Origin: Phyto melanocephala
Taxonomy: Eukaryota; Arthropoda; Insecta; Diptera; Rhinophoridae
Assembly (NCBI GenBank): GCA_941918925.1
Contig: OW799233.1
Location: forward strand, 73,690,578 to 73,754,577
Direction of reading: 5' to 3'
Length of the DNA stretch: 64,000 nt
Shown: piece by piece, positions 21,377 through 33,923 of the stretch
Position numbering within the stretch: the stretch's first letter is position 1
Layout: every line of letters starts with the position of its first letter
Position numbers and translations under genes: made by a program
The notes under the pieces: model-generated
Told to the model about the DNA's origin: nothing
The model's input: the letters and a program-made list of their open reading frames with translations, nothing else
The model's database searches: none

Positions 21377-24300
21377 CTTTTTATACCCGCCACCAAAAAA
21401 ATGGTGGGGGTATATTCATTTTGTCATTCCGTTTGTAACACATCGAAATATCCATTTTAGACCCCATAAAGTATATATATTCTGAATCAGGGTTTGATTT
21501 GATGACGATCTAGCTATGTCCGTCCGTCCGTCTATTGAAAGCACGATAGAGGTCGCACCGAAAAAGCTAGGGGGCTCAAATTTTGCCAGAATCTTTCTTA
21601 TAGACAAGGTTTGTTTGGTATTGAAAATGGGCTAAATCGGAATATTAGGAAGAGAGTTATAGCTCCTAAAGCAAGAGTAGGTCGAAAAAACCGTGTCCGT
21701 CGAACATCGAATAAAATGGAATTGTGTCCAAACGCATTAACGTATCGTCATTAACGTATCGAATATATATTTCTCGAGTCAAAGGAATATTTCTCCCCAA
21801 AAATTTCTTAAATCTATGCATTAGAAAAGGAGTTATAGATCAAAATGTACGAAAATTTATACCGCTCAGTGTATATTTGAAATTTAAAACGTAATAAAAC
21901 TGACAAAACTATATGTACGATTCTGAAATTTTGCAAACATGGCTTTTTGGTCAAAGTCTTCGTTATAACGGAAAATAAATGTGCCACGCCCACTTTTTTC
22001 TTTAAATTTTTATAAAAATATATTAGTCATATATATTAGCATTTATTCATTGCAGACGGCATCATCTGTTGAAGGCGCCACTACATTTTGCAAACAATGA
22101 GGATGATTGATGTCTTTGCTAAATATCAAGTAGAACACTAGATGACTCTAATAACATTTTTGTTAACAAACTCTTTTATATTTTGGACAAACTACAAAGA
22201 AATTTTAAAGGGGTTTGTGAAAACGAAAATGACCGAGGTTGTTTCCAAAAATTAACTAGACTAATGATTTGTGCCCAACTTTACATATAGGTGTACCCAC
22301 AGTCTTAAGGGGTTTATGATTTAAAAATATTTAAAAATAAATGTGCCACAGGGTGATTCAAAATAGACATTCTCAGCATTTTGCTTAAATGGAAAATTTA
22401 TTAGTAAGATTTTAATTTTTAAACTTCTATAACATTTTGCTTTTAAAAGATTTTCAAACGAAATAGGTTTTGTATAATTTTAAAATTTGTTAGCCATTAG
22501 CACATGAAAATAAATTGTTTATAATGTTTAGAAATAATTTTCAAAGTCAAAATTTTCCTAAATTCCCATTTTTAATAGAGCATAACTTCTAGAGAACATA
22601 AGATAACAAAAAGAAATTAGCACCATTTAGTAGATAAAACTCTTTTCTATACCCCTATACCCCATTGTAAACCCGAAACGATCCGACCGTGAGCACCAGA
22701 CTAATTTTTGTGATACAAGGTCAAATATTTTTTGCAAAATATTAGTAAAAGAGCTAAACAAAAAATTTTTTGTAATGTGTTTTTTTTAAGTGTTTTAGTT
22801 TTTATACCCCCCACCAAAAAAATGGTATGTATATATATATCATGAATCGGGGTTTTATTTGATGACGATCTAGCTATGTCCGTCCGTCTGTCCGTCTGTT
22901 GAAAGCACGATAGAGGTCCCACCGAAAAAGCTAGAGGGCTCAAATTTTGCCAATATATGTCTTATATATAAGGTTTGTTTAGAATTGAAAATGGACTAAA
23001 TCGGAATATTAAAAAGAAAGTTATAGCTCGTAATGCAAGATTAGATCGAAAAAAACCGTGTCCTTCCAACATCGAATAAAATAGAGTTGTGTCCACCAGC
23101 ATCAACGTAGAGTCATGAAACTTTAAATATATACTTCCTGAGCAAAAATAATATTTCTCCCCAAAAATTGTTTAAATGTATACATTAGAAAGGGAGTTGT
23201 AGATCAAAATGTACGAAAATTCATACCGCGCAGTGTATTTTTCAGTATATTCAAAACCTAATAAATCCGCCAAAATTAGAGGTATGATGATCAAATTTGC
23301 TACGTATATTCCCCTACGCAATTTCATTACTGTGCCAGAAAATTAAGATGCCACGCCTACTTTTACGCCCACCTCCCATATAACGTTTAACCTAAAATTC
23401 ATATAATTTCGCTATTAATAAAGATTTTGGAATAATAAAGGACTATATTGAAACATCTAAGTTGTACTAATTAGCAAAAATAACTTTGACACGCCTACTA
23501 TAACGCCCACTTTTCACGTTATCTACCGTTAATGAAATTTAAAAGCTCATAAAACCAACAAAATTAGAGGTATGATGATAAAATTTGCTACGTATATCCT
23601 TCTAGACAATGTCATTATTATGCCGGAAAATTAAGGTGACATGCCCACTTTAAGGCCCACCTGCCATATAACGTTTTATCTCAAACTCGTATAATTTCTC
23701 TATGAATACAGATTTTGGAATAATAAAGGACTATATTGAAACATCTAAGTTGCATTCATTAGTAGAAACAACTTCAACACGCCTACTTTAACGCCCACTT
23801 TCATTGAAAGACTAAATTTACGAAAACATTTTACTAGCATATCGAAGTTATACAAAGAAAGTGATACATATTTCAGTATAAAGAGATTATTGCATAGCGA
23901 TTACTGTTAATAACAAAGAAATAGATTTTGTGCTATAAATTGGGTTATTTCCCGGAAATTCGACTTATTTAATCTACCCGACTTCCCGGGATTATTTTTC
24001 GGGATCCCGGGAAATATAAAAGGTGGCTACGAATCGAAAGGAGATGTTTATATTGTTTATATTAAAATTGAATTCTAGTGATTTTATTTTTGATCTTATA
24101 GCTGAAGTATCTGTATTTTTCTTTTTGTGCTCATATTTCAATAAAAAATATTTTTACTTAATTTATATTTAAAATTCAAGTTTTTTTATTAATTTTTATA
24201 GTTTTGAAGTGTTTCTTCTACATTATAAACTATTTTATGCTTTTTAATAAAAAGTTTTTTATTAATTATTAATTAATACAATTCTCCCGATTGTGGACGA

Positions 24301-24626
24301 ATTTGAACGATTATGTTGACCAAAAGAGTAACGAAGTGCACAAGGTGCACGAAATGCATTTTAATTTAAGCGCTCATTTTATAATAAGCCTGAATAGCTT
24401 TAACGCATAAACAATTTTATGATTTTATAAAAAGTTTTTTTATTAATTAAAAACAAATTTGCTTTTTATTTGTTTTGCTGCGGGATCCTGGGAAATTAAA
24501 AAATAAATCTCGCATTCTCGGAAAACAAAAATTTTCGGGAAAAAACCCTAGCTATAAAAGAACGGAAAATTGGTGGTGGGTATAAAAGATTTGGCACAGC
24601 CGAATATAATGCTCTTACTTGTTTTT
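21377..24626 (+). repeat. Compound interspersed repeat (copy A), two heads in tandem
   Basis: It starts 'ttttatacccgccacc' and ends 'gctcttacttgttttt'. A second head ('tttataccccccaccaaaaa') occurs at about 22800, so a truncated copy (21377 to about 22800) precedes a fuller one. Shared landmarks with copies E (51906-53777) and F (54737-63227) are 'gacgatctagctatgtccgtcc', 'cacgcccactttta' and 'ggtggctacgaat'. At 23349 and 23634 a unit of about 285 bp is repeated. A terminal hairpin lies at about 24581-24598. No coding capacity; an abundant dipteran-type repeat of unsettled class. Confidence 0.7.
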
Positions 24627-24627
24627 A

Positions 24628-25491
24628 ATTGATTTTTAGTTTTTTCGGTTCTATAACCATTTCTTCATTTTGCATGCGAATATGAATTTGTTGTAGAATC
24701 TTTGACGGCTTTTTTACATATTTTTTTAACTTTTGAAGATAATCCTCAAATACGTAGCAGGAAAAATTTTGAAATGGTCCAAATGTTCTCACACATTCAC
24801 ATATATGCAGAATACTATAAACATTGTAAGATATGCTGTCTTCTCCAAAAATTACAGGAAAGTTCTCCACAAATAGTTCTAACAAGACTTGAGCAGTTTC
24901 GACGTTTCTTTCACATGTTCTCAGGCAGGATAACAAACGGGAAGCACAATGAAGTAAAAATTCATAGTAAAAATTTTCATGAACTCTATCCTTTAAAACT
25001 GTATACCCGTGTAAAATAAAAATTGACGAAACTCAGTGGCTTTCCAGTTACATATTTCTTGCAATTCCCTTGGATATCGTGAGAATTCCCGTGGGATGTA
25101 TTTTTTCAAGGTCTTTAGATGTACAGAAATTTTTTCTTTAACTTCTGTAGTTATTTTAAAGTTTGTTTTATCTGAGTTCAATCGAACCAACATTTTTTTT
25201 ACAACTCCGAGATCTATTAGATGCATTGGGTCAAGTGGAACTTGTGTTATCATACTTAGACCAAGCTCTTCAAATGGAGATTAATTTAAACGAAATTTTA
25301 TTTGATGATGGTTGGGGTACTTTCTTGATGTAAAATCAGATATAAGTTCACACGAAGTTGAAGAATACGTGAGAACATTCCCCGTTTTCTGCTGATTTGG
25401 GTACAATTTGTGCAGCCGTACGAAGAAGTGTGACCGACAATACCACAAGCAAAAGCTTTTGCTGGAGTATCACAAATAAGCCCCCTTATTT
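24628..25491 (-). pseudogene. EnSpm-like transposase, central part
   Basis: From high to low coordinates it reads IRGLICDTPAKAFACGIVGH (a Cys-containing block with SYGCTNC following), MITQVPLDPMHLIDLGVVKK, PREFSRYPRELQEICNWKAT with EFRQFLFYTG, then RTCERNVETAQVLLELFVEN, ISYNVYSILHICECVRTFGP, and SCYVFEDYLQKLKKYVKKP. Conserved blocks 'DxMHLxxLGV', 'WKATEFRQFLxYTG' and 'GPxxxFSxxxFExYLxxLKK' identify the family. Two or three frameshifts and stops break it (near 25290, 25000 and 24940). Catalytic residues cannot be assigned with confidence. Confidence 0.75.
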
Positions 25492-25496
25492 CTGTT

Positions 25497-28074
25497 ACGC
25501 GACCGGAGCTGGTCGAATACCTAACTAGCTCTCGCGGCTTGCTCTCCGGGGGGTGTTCTCAACCCTAATGTTGACCACGGTCCGCCAGAAATAAAGTTTT
25601 TCAAAGGTACTCACCAAAAACAAAACGACAAGACACACGCTGGAAACACTTCTGTACGAATAGGAAGTAAGGTGTTATACTTCAGCCGCCCATATCCCTA
25701 CCATGGCCGCAAAACATCCGTTCCATATCTTTCGGACCCCTTAAACCCGTCGAACGTCACCACACCACTACTTCAACAATCCCCTTGAATAAATTCACTC
25801 ACATAACTCCATGTTTAAAATATTAAAACAATAATAATTTTATTTAAATAAATCTTTACTATAAAATAAACTTAATAACACTAACATAATAATAATAATA
25901 AATCACTAAATCGACTTATACAAAATTACAAAAAAAAACACAAAACTTAAGCTAATCTAAATAAATCCTCAAAAAAAAAAAAATATTTTCTCCGCGCCCT
26001 CTTTTATTTATTTCCACATATATATTCTTGTATTCAACTATTTCCTCACTCTAGGGCTCAAATTAATTTTCATATATATATTCCAACTTAACGGACTTTC
26101 CTCTAACGAACAGAATTTTTTTGCGCCTAAAGGAGCTCCCTGAGACGACACTTATTACCACAACAATTTTACCCGCCAATTCTAGCGCGCGACTAATTTG
26201 CGCCCCAGGTAAGTAAAAAAAAACACCTTTTTCTATAAAAAAAAACTTAAACTTCTTTTCTCTTTTCAATTTACACGCGTAAAACGAGGGACGGATGTAC
26301 TAAAAAAAATAACCAAAAGCTCACACACAACTAAACAATCACGCGATTCTTACAATATTTAAACACAAAAACACAACTACAATGTAAATATGACCATGAT
26401 AAAATTTCTATAACTTAAATTGGTATTTACTAACTTTAACTTTAAATTTTTAATAAATTAACTTTAATTTTATTTAAAAAAAATTTTGAATAAATTACGT
26501 TACTTTTACTTCATACCCATATTTTTAAAATCATTGAAATTTTTGCACTAAATAATTTAATTTCATCTCTTAATATTCTAATTTGATTTTTACTTTAATT
26601 TTCTCTAAATAAATATTTAAATTTTTTATAAAAACTTCGAATACTTCTTTTATTTTAATTATCTTTTTGTTGGAGTTTTCTCGCACCCGTAAGTATATTT
26701 TAACTATTTTGCCGCTGGCACAATTGGAATTTCAAATAAAAAAAACAAATCTGGCCTACCTGGCTTCATCTAGGAACTTATATATCCTGGATTTTCTCTT
26801 CCACAAAAGATGACACTTCCCAGGATGAGAGGCTTTGCCAGCTATTTCAGCATATATAAAAAAAACACAATTTGAACACTTGTTCACTTTTTGCACTATC
26901 CTTTTCTACTTACGTAGGATTTACTCTATATTGTAGTTTAAAACTACTTTAAATATAACTGGAAAGGATTCCGCTCGGATCTTGCTATTCCTTATAACCA
27001 AATATTAAGTGGTGGATGAGGATAAAAAATGTATGCCCAAAATTTCGCTATTCCTTTAAAGATGATAAGCTCACACTTTCTCACAGAACTTTTAAATTTA
27101 TTACAACCTTGTATTTTAATAACACCACTTTTTAAATTATCTAAACTTAGATTTGCACAGACAGATTTTTCACCCCAACTAATCACTAAATCTGCAGCCA
27201 AACTCTACTTTTATACTGACAAAATCTTGCGGTACTTATATATTTGAGTATATATTTTCATATATTCTAGAAAATTCCCTTATAATTAATAAATAAATAA
27301 ATAATTAACACATTTGCGCTTTATTCCCATTTTCTTTCATTATTTTCTATATAGTTGTCCCTTTCCTTGATCTCCATATACCATTGCCACCAATCGGTTT
27401 TACTCTTTGAAATATTCTTCAAATGTAAATAACACCAAAAGCACGAAATTTCAAAACTTGAATGAAATGTACAACGCTGCATTTTACGCTGACGTTGACA
27501 CTACTTTGCAGACATTTACTACTAAACACAGCCACACATACATCTTAACATATCGTCATACTAAATCAACTGAATGAAAACGAGAACAAACGGAAAACAA
27601 CATGGTAAGTATTTTCCTGCTAATATTTTTGGTTTTTATTTTTATTTACAGGTTTTCACGGACAATTAGGACACAAAAAAAAAATCATGGGTCAGTTCCG
27701 GACATGGGTAAGTATTATTAAAAAAAAAACATATTAAACTAATTCAGCAGAAATTTCATCCTTTATTTACAGAAAAACTTGCATAGGTACATAACCACAA
27801 AACAGAAATGTGTATACCCACATAGAATACACAACAACAATACCAAATACAAAACAAAAACCACACAATTTACGACCGGGAGTTGGCTCATGCCCTGCAT
27901 TAATTAAAAGCCCTCCCATTAAATACAATTTTAGGCGTTAAGGGACTCGAGGCGGTAGGAAAAATTGTTTTCGTCCTCCTCCCGACGTTTTTCTCCGCCT
28001 AGCGTCCACACCAAATTTTCCCTCAGGGCTGGACATAGAATTTTCCCGCATTTGGGTTCCTATACCCCGCAACA
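25497..28074 (-). mobile_element. 3' LTR of the long-LTR element
   Basis: It begins 'ctgttacgcgaccggagctg' and ends 'tataccccgcaaca' on the plus strand. It matches 35176-37759 nearly base for base, with small differences in homopolymers and single bases (for example 'tacttcagcc' against 'tactgcagcc'). A conserved small minus-strand frame (26992-27201) and antisense splice-like signals (27605-27772) lie inside. Confidence 0.9.
27208..27215 (-). promoter_or_regulatory. TATA box of the LTR promoter (3' LTR copy)
   Basis: The minus strand reads CAGTATAAAAGTAG. About 30 bp downstream lies 'ttagtgattagttgggg', a plausible start. This implies a long R-U5 of about 1.7 kb. The same site occurs at 36895-36902. 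Confidence 0.55.
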
Positions 28075-29078
28075 AAACTCCGATTTCGATGATGGATGTT
28101 CATGAAAGCGGTGTGCGGCTATGATAGAACACCCCCACAAAAGCCCAACGTGGGGAACTCCCACACCCTGACGTCTCTTTAGCCGGGCATATGACAAAAA
28201 TCCCTCACATGGTACCTTCACAAAATCCACTTCGTTTCAATAAAAACGTTTGAAACTACTTTGTGTGGCCACTATTCAAAGTCCCTAACAAACCATGGTC
28301 CATAAAAACAAAACAAGAATCTGCAACTTAACACATATACCAACACACATAGGTGAGTATAACCAAATTTGTATAAATAATCAGCTCAATAACCCTTATA
28401 TGTATACAGGGTTTGGTAACAGTTATAAAAAGTATAAATATTAGACCAAACGACACACATTGGTAAAAAAAACTAATATAAATAAAATAAAAAAAAATAA
28501 ATACCTACGTCGTTTTCCTAGCCTAATATTGCACTTCTTAAAACTATATCACAGATTCTATATCACAATTGTCATTGTACTAAAAAAAAATAAAATAGTT
28601 TTTCCTTTTTCCTTTTCCTCTTTTCTCTTTATACTCATTACTCCTACATTCATTGCACATTTGGGTTTCCCGTTACAGGTACTACTTAATATAAATTCCG
28701 CTTGGTTTCGAGCTATGGTATCTGGAGATCATATTACGGGAAGTAACTTATAGATTCCAAATATATATAACTATTACTTTGTTAAAACTTTATTTGCCTC
28801 TTTTGCAGATTCTATCATTATGACTAGCAGACTTTATTAAATATTCTATGATTAAACGAGTTTTTGCTCAGGGTGTTACCCTATAAATCTATATCCTAAT
28901 GGACTACAATCACTAACCTATATCACAGCCGTTACTTAATCTATTATTGCACGGGGTATTATGAGGTGAGTCAAATTAAACTTATTAACTACTATTCAGG
29001 TACACATTATTATTATCCAGATTCGATTCAATACCAAAATACATGGTAAAACAAATTTCATAACAAAAAGTTATGTCT
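28075..29078 (-). other. 3' untranslated region of the long-LTR element; no env
   Basis: About 1 kb between the pol stop and the 3' LTR. I find no env-like frame on the minus strand. A clear purine-rich primer directly before the LTR is not obvious (minus strand 'gaaatcggagttt'). Confidence 0.6.
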
Positions 29079-32000
29079 CTAAACTTTTATATCTTTCGTG
29101 TGATACGTACCAAGCGATTTACCCTGTAGTGTCTCCAAATCGTACATGTTGTTACCCACCGATTTGACTACTCTACATTTTAAAAACTTTTTACAAAATT
29201 TAGAGTTTAGATTTTTACCAAAATTACTCAATATCGTATTTCTACGATAAACTTCTTGACCGGGTAAAAATCTAACGACTCGTGCACCTCTGTTGTACCT
29301 CTCCGCGCTTCTCTCATATGCCTTTTGCATATTTTGCTTCATCTTTTCTCGAATAATATTTAACTTATCATTTCTGTCTAATTCAAGAATTTCATGGTCC
29401 GTTAGCGATTTAAGTTTTCGTCCTAATTTATAGTCGGCGCCGCTAGTATACATGTGGTAGCCGAAAAGTGCAAAAAATGGGGTTACACCTGTGGCAGTAT
29501 GAATAGATGTTCTAATGGCACATTCTATCTCCGACAAGTATAAATCCCAATCGCGATGATCCTTATCCAAATAGACCCTTATTGCTGCCAATACGGATTG
29601 GTTAACCCGCTCGCTAGCGTTGCTTTGCGGCGAATAAACTGCAGTTTTCAAATGTGTTATTTTATATGAGTTCAGGTAATTTTCAAAACTTTTCGAGATA
29701 AATTGGCTCCCATTGTCACTGTGTATGACTTCGGGTACACCAAACTTGTTGAAAATTTCATGAACTAAAAACTCTATGACATTATTTATGGTGGCCTCTT
29801 TCATTGCCTTTAAGAATATAAATTTAGTGAAGTGATCAACAACGATGAAAATATAACAATTTCCTTTTTTGCAACGAGGGTATTTGCCCATAAAATCAAC
29901 GTATAATTTTTGAAAAGGCCTATCTGTTATTACCTGCTGACCTATATCGGGACGAAGATTTATATTGCAGGGTTTTGTTTCCTTGCAAACTTGACAGTTT
30001 GCAATATAGTGTTTTACCTGCACTGACATTTTAGGCCAATAAAATTGCCTTTTTAGACGCTCAAGCGTTTTTGCGACTCCTCCATGAGCTGTTGTTAGCG
30101 TTGAGTGTGCTTTTTCAATTACTGGTTGCGTAATTGTATCGGGAATCCATAGTTTCCACTGACTTTCTTCGGAAAATTGATCTAAACCAGTCTTTTTGTA
30201 CACCAGACCATTCTCTACTTTTATATCAGGTAACATCGCTGCGTTGTTTTGGATGTGACTTATTAGATTTAAATATTCTTGGCTTTGAAATTCAGTTGTT
30301 TCAAACCCTAGTAGATCTTCCATATTCAAATCGTCTACACTACCTTCATTCGGCAATCTGGACAACATGTCTGCTACAACATTTTCACTACCTTTTCTAT
30401 GCTGGATCTCAAAATCGAATGCCTGTAATTGGAGTGACCATCTTGCTAGCCTACCAGTTAAATCCTTTAATGACATGAGCCATTTTAAGCTGGCATGATC
30501 GGTAATAATGGTAAATGGCATCATCTCCACGTATTGTCTAAACTTTTTGACTGCCATTACCGCGGCTAAACACTCCTTTTCAGTGACGGTGTAATTTCGT
30601 TGACAAGAATTGAGTTTTTGGGAGTAGAAGGCTATAGGGTGCTCTTCATTTTCACCACTAATCTGATACAAGACCGCACCAACGCCATAGTCACACGCGT
30701 CGCACTGAATATAAAATCGCTTAGAAAAATCGGCATGGCGAAGTACTGGAGCTGACGTTAAGGCTTTTTTCAGGTTTTCAAAGGCCGTTATTGCTTCAGG
30801 AGTCATTTCGAATTTTGCTGACTTTTTCAGAGTGTCAGTCAATGGGGACGATATCACAGAGAAGTTTTTGATAAAGCGGCGATACCAGCCGGCGGTACCC
30901 AAAAAGCTTCGCACATCTCGTGCTGATTTCGGCACTTTAATTTCCCTTATAGCCTGAACTTTATCGGGGTCGGTTTTCAACATTCCTCCACCCACAATGA
31001 ATCCTAAATATTTCAGTCGCTGAAAACAAAATTGAGATTTAGCTAGACCGATAGTTAGATTAGCTTTCTTCAAGCATTTTGCCACTTCTTCTAGCAACCG
31101 TAAATGTTTCTCAAAACCATCAGAAATAATTAATAAATCGTCAAGGTAGACGAAGACGTTGTCTTTTAGATGTGGTGAGATTACTTGCTCCATAAGCCTG
31201 CATAAATGTTGCGCCGCATTGCAAAGGCCGAAAGGCATGACTCTAAATTGATACAGCGGGCGTCCTGCAACAGTAAATGCGGTATATGGCCTGCTTCCTT
31301 CATCCAACTCGATCTGCCAGAATGCGAATTTCAAATCGACGCTACTAATGAAATACGTCTCATCGATTCTACTCAATATTCCGTCTATGTTCTGTAACGG
31401 ATACGCATTTTTGACAGTGAGTTTATTGAGTTTCCGAGCGTCTAAACAAAATCTATTCTTTCCAGGTTTCTTCACAATTGTTGTCCTATTACTCCATGGA
31501 CTCTCACTAAGTTCTATTACCTTTAACTCAAGCATTTTATCGATTTCTTTATAAGTTATTTCCTGAACAGCCGGTGATATAGCGTAATATTTATCTTTTA
31601 CCGGTTCGGCACCATCTACTAATTTAATGACATGCTTCTCTAGCGTGGTTCTACCTAAACATTTCTCTTCAAAAGAATCAAATTTGGCTATTACCTCTTT
31701 CAGTTTACGTTGTTGTTCTTCATTAAGTGTATGTGGTTCCATTTTGTGATTCACTTTTTCTTCTGCGAAGTCTTCCAGAGCTTTACTCAACTCTATTTCC
31801 TCAATATTAAAAACTTCAGGGGCTAAATTAAACATGCGCCAGACATCTACACCTAAGTATAGCGAATGTTCTAGATCAGGGCATAAATACAAACTTATTT
31901 TATTGTTTCGATCCTTAAAATTTATGGGCACAGATATTTTACCCAGTATTCTATGGGCTTGACCACTGGCAGTTTTTACGTTCGAGAAAATCGGAAATAT

Positions 32001-32462
32001 CTCAATTCCAAACTCTTCCACAAACTCCCTACATCCTTTGCCTAGAATACTAACTGATGCTCCACTATCAAGCAATCCTGACATCAGTTTGTCTTCAATT
32101 TTTACATTAACAAAAACTCTAGGATCTTTTCCAATATAATTAATTTTGTTAACCGTCTCTACAACTAATTTTCTCAATAAACGCTTTCCTTTATAATGTT
32201 CTCTTATTTTTAGAATACGCTTGGATATGGGTTTTGAAGTTTTGATGGGATTAAAAATTCTCGAGCGGACATACTCATAATATTGTTCTCTAACATTTAA
32301 GGGAACTAGGTGTCTCATATGTGGCATGTAAGCGGAAATATTGTTGTTGGGTGTCACATTACTACTATCAGCAGGATGGTTTATTGGTTTGCTGTCGGGG
32401 TTTTTGCCGGACGTAGGTCCCCCCTCAGTCCTACGCCCCTGACACGGTTTCCCTGTTGGCAA
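29079..32462 (-). CDS. pol: Pol polyprotein of the long-LTR element: protease, RT, RNase H, integrase
   Basis: A single 1127-residue open frame. Protease: LLDSGASVSILG (about residue 135) with YLGVDVW later. RT: WSNRTTIVKKPGKNRFCLD, VDLKFAFWQIEL, MPFGLCNAAQHLCRLM and the catalytic VYLDDLLII. RNase H: YIQCDACDYGVGAVLY, TVTEKECLAAVMAVKKF, TDHASLKWL. Integrase: zinc domain AHGGVAKTLERLKRQFYWP with CQVCKETK, then LYVDFMGKYP, VIHSDNGSQF and SNASERVNQS, giving all three D,D,E residues. Pol overlaps the zinc-knuckle part of gag by 82 nt in another frame, so it is probably made by frameshifting. Met at 32462 is the first in frame, not necessarily the N-terminus. No inactivating change seen. Confidence 0.92.
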   Translation of the reverse strand: MPTGKPCQGRRTEGGPTSGKNPDSKPINHPADSSNVTPNNNISAYMPHMRHLVPLNVREQYYEYVRSRIFNPIKTSKPISKRILKIREHYKGKRLLRKLVVETVNKINYIGKDPRVFVNVKIEDKLMSGLLDSGASVSILGKGCREFVEEFGIEIFPIFSNVKTASGQAHRILGKISVPINFKDRNNKISLYLCPDLEHSLYLGVDVWRMFNLAPEVFNIEEIELSKALEDFAEEKVNHKMEPHTLNEEQQRKLKEVIAKFDSFEEKCLGRTTLEKHVIKLVDGAEPVKDKYYAISPAVQEITYKEIDKMLELKVIELSESPWSNRTTIVKKPGKNRFCLDARKLNKLTVKNAYPLQNIDGILSRIDETYFISSVDLKFAFWQIELDEGSRPYTAFTVAGRPLYQFRVMPFGLCNAAQHLCRLMEQVISPHLKDNVFVYLDDLLIISDGFEKHLRLLEEVAKCLKKANLTIGLAKSQFCFQRLKYLGFIVGGGMLKTDPDKVQAIREIKVPKSARDVRSFLGTAGWYRRFIKNFSVISSPLTDTLKKSAKFEMTPEAITAFENLKKALTSAPVLRHADFSKRFYIQCDACDYGVGAVLYQISGENEEHPIAFYSQKLNSCQRNYTVTEKECLAAVMAVKKFRQYVEMMPFTIITDHASLKWLMSLKDLTGRLARWSLQLQAFDFEIQHRKGSENVVADMLSRLPNEGSVDDLNMEDLLGFETTEFQSQEYLNLISHIQNNAAMLPDIKVENGLVYKKTGLDQFSEESQWKLWIPDTITQPVIEKAHSTLTTAHGGVAKTLERLKRQFYWPKMSVQVKHYIANCQVCKETKPCNINLRPDIGQQVITDRPFQKLYVDFMGKYPRCKKGNCYIFIVVDHFTKFIFLKAMKEATINNVIEFLVHEIFNKFGVPEVIHSDNGSQFISKSFENYLNSYKITHLKTAVYSPQSNASERVNQSVLAAIRVYLDKDHRDWDLYLSEIECAIRTSIHTATGVTPFFALFGYHMYTSGADYKLGRKLKSLTDHEILELDRNDKLNIIREKMKQNMQKAYERSAERYNRGARVVRFLPGQEVYRRNTILSNFGKNLNSKFCKKFLKCRVVKSVGNNMYDLETLQGKSLGTYHTKDIKV

Positions 32463-33923
32463 TCAGGACATTTCGGTGCAATGGTGTTCGGCTTTCCACA
32501 ACGGTAGCAAAAGAGATTTCTTTCCGTAGAGTCACAATCTCTAAAACCATACCCCTGTACTTTACAATTCCAACAGATTAATTGCTGCTTCTGTTGGCTC
32601 ACGTTTAGAGTAGCGACCTCATCAGACGATATTTCGGCATCATTAACATCTTCAACACTTGCCTCACTCACATATCTTGCTGGGCGTTGATTTGCAGCCA
32701 AGTTTTTAGGCTCTCGCTTGAAAAAAATGACGTTCAGCCTCCAGACATTCGACTCTCAACTGTTCAACAGATGTGACCGATATTGGGTACACTATTTTTG
32801 CCACACTTTCTTTTAAATTTCGCTTTAATATTTTTATCATCTCGTATTCACTAATAGGTTGTAAAAGTCTAGAGCGGAGTTTGCAAATAGAATGGAAAAA
32901 TGCATCTATTGACTCATGGGCCTGTTGTTTTCGCTCAACTAAATCTCGTAGGATTTCAAAATGCGACACATTGGTTTGGTATTGGCTTAATATTTCGGCC
33001 TTGAGTGCTGGCCATGGTAAATTGCGACGAGTACGTATAAGGAGCCAGTACCAATCTTTGGCTGGACCAGAGACAAGGAGATGAAAATATCTCAATATTT
33101 CGTCCCAACTAATACCATAGTGTGCCTGAAGGTGTTCAATTCTGAAGATGAAATCTTCTACACTTATGTGAGAATTGTTGCCATTAAAACATATCCCCCA
33201 TTTATCGACATGTATACTAATCTTATTACTGTCTATATTTACAGATCTTGAACGGCTTGGTGGACTCTGTCTAATGCCTACTAATGGATCCAATTCAGCA
33301 GCAGCTCCATCCTGACCTGCAGAGGTGTTACGATTCGGTAAGACATCTTCACTTAATCCATAAACATTATTTCGACTTGTATATTCACACAAATTATTTG
33401 TGGGAACTTCGACAATTCTATTAAGCATATTACCACCATTAACATTATTAATATTACCATTTTCCCACGGACGTGAACTACTTGACTCATTTGTCCTTGA
33501 ACCACTTGATGATAATTCTTTAACTACCCTCGTTAGTTCTAATATCGACTTTCTCATGTCACTCATTTCGTGTTGTACCATTTCCTTCACCCTCTGGTCA
33601 ACATTGTTCTGCACATTGACCGTTTCACCTACTGTCACATCTCGGACCTCAGACACAGTATTGGGATTTGTATTCGTATTACTTGCGGACGGACCTTGAC
33701 TTGAAACCATTGGGTTATTTGGTGTCAATGCTACCGGATTTTGCCTCTGGCTGGATCTTGTATTGATTGAGCCTGACAGGTCTCTAATATTCCCATTATT
33801 TGCCATATTTGGTTTCCTTTGTTTAGGCTGAATTTCTCCTGTTGTATTTAAGTTAGTGTGTGTTATCGTTCGCTTTCTAATCTTTTTCTGAACCTCACTA
33901 TACATAACTTCCCACCAGGACAC
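32381..33923 (-). pseudogene. gag: Gag of the long-LTR element, split by one homopolymer frameshift
   Basis: 32706-33923 encodes 405 residues: an Asn/Ser-rich N-terminal region, then a retrotransposon Gag capsid domain (LVSGPAKDWYWLLIRTR, WPALKAEILSQYQ, FEILRDLVERKQQAHESIDA). It ends at ERHFFQARA. The nucleocapsid lies in the next frame (32701-32381) with two Cys-rich knuckles, CWNCKVQGYGFRDC and CYRCGKPNTIAPKC, the second with Ala-Pro where His is usual. A run of seven T in the coding strand (plus 32721-32727) is where the frames split; one base fewer would make Gag continuous. It may be a real mutation or a sequencing error. The role is particle assembly and RNA packaging. Confidence 0.85.
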
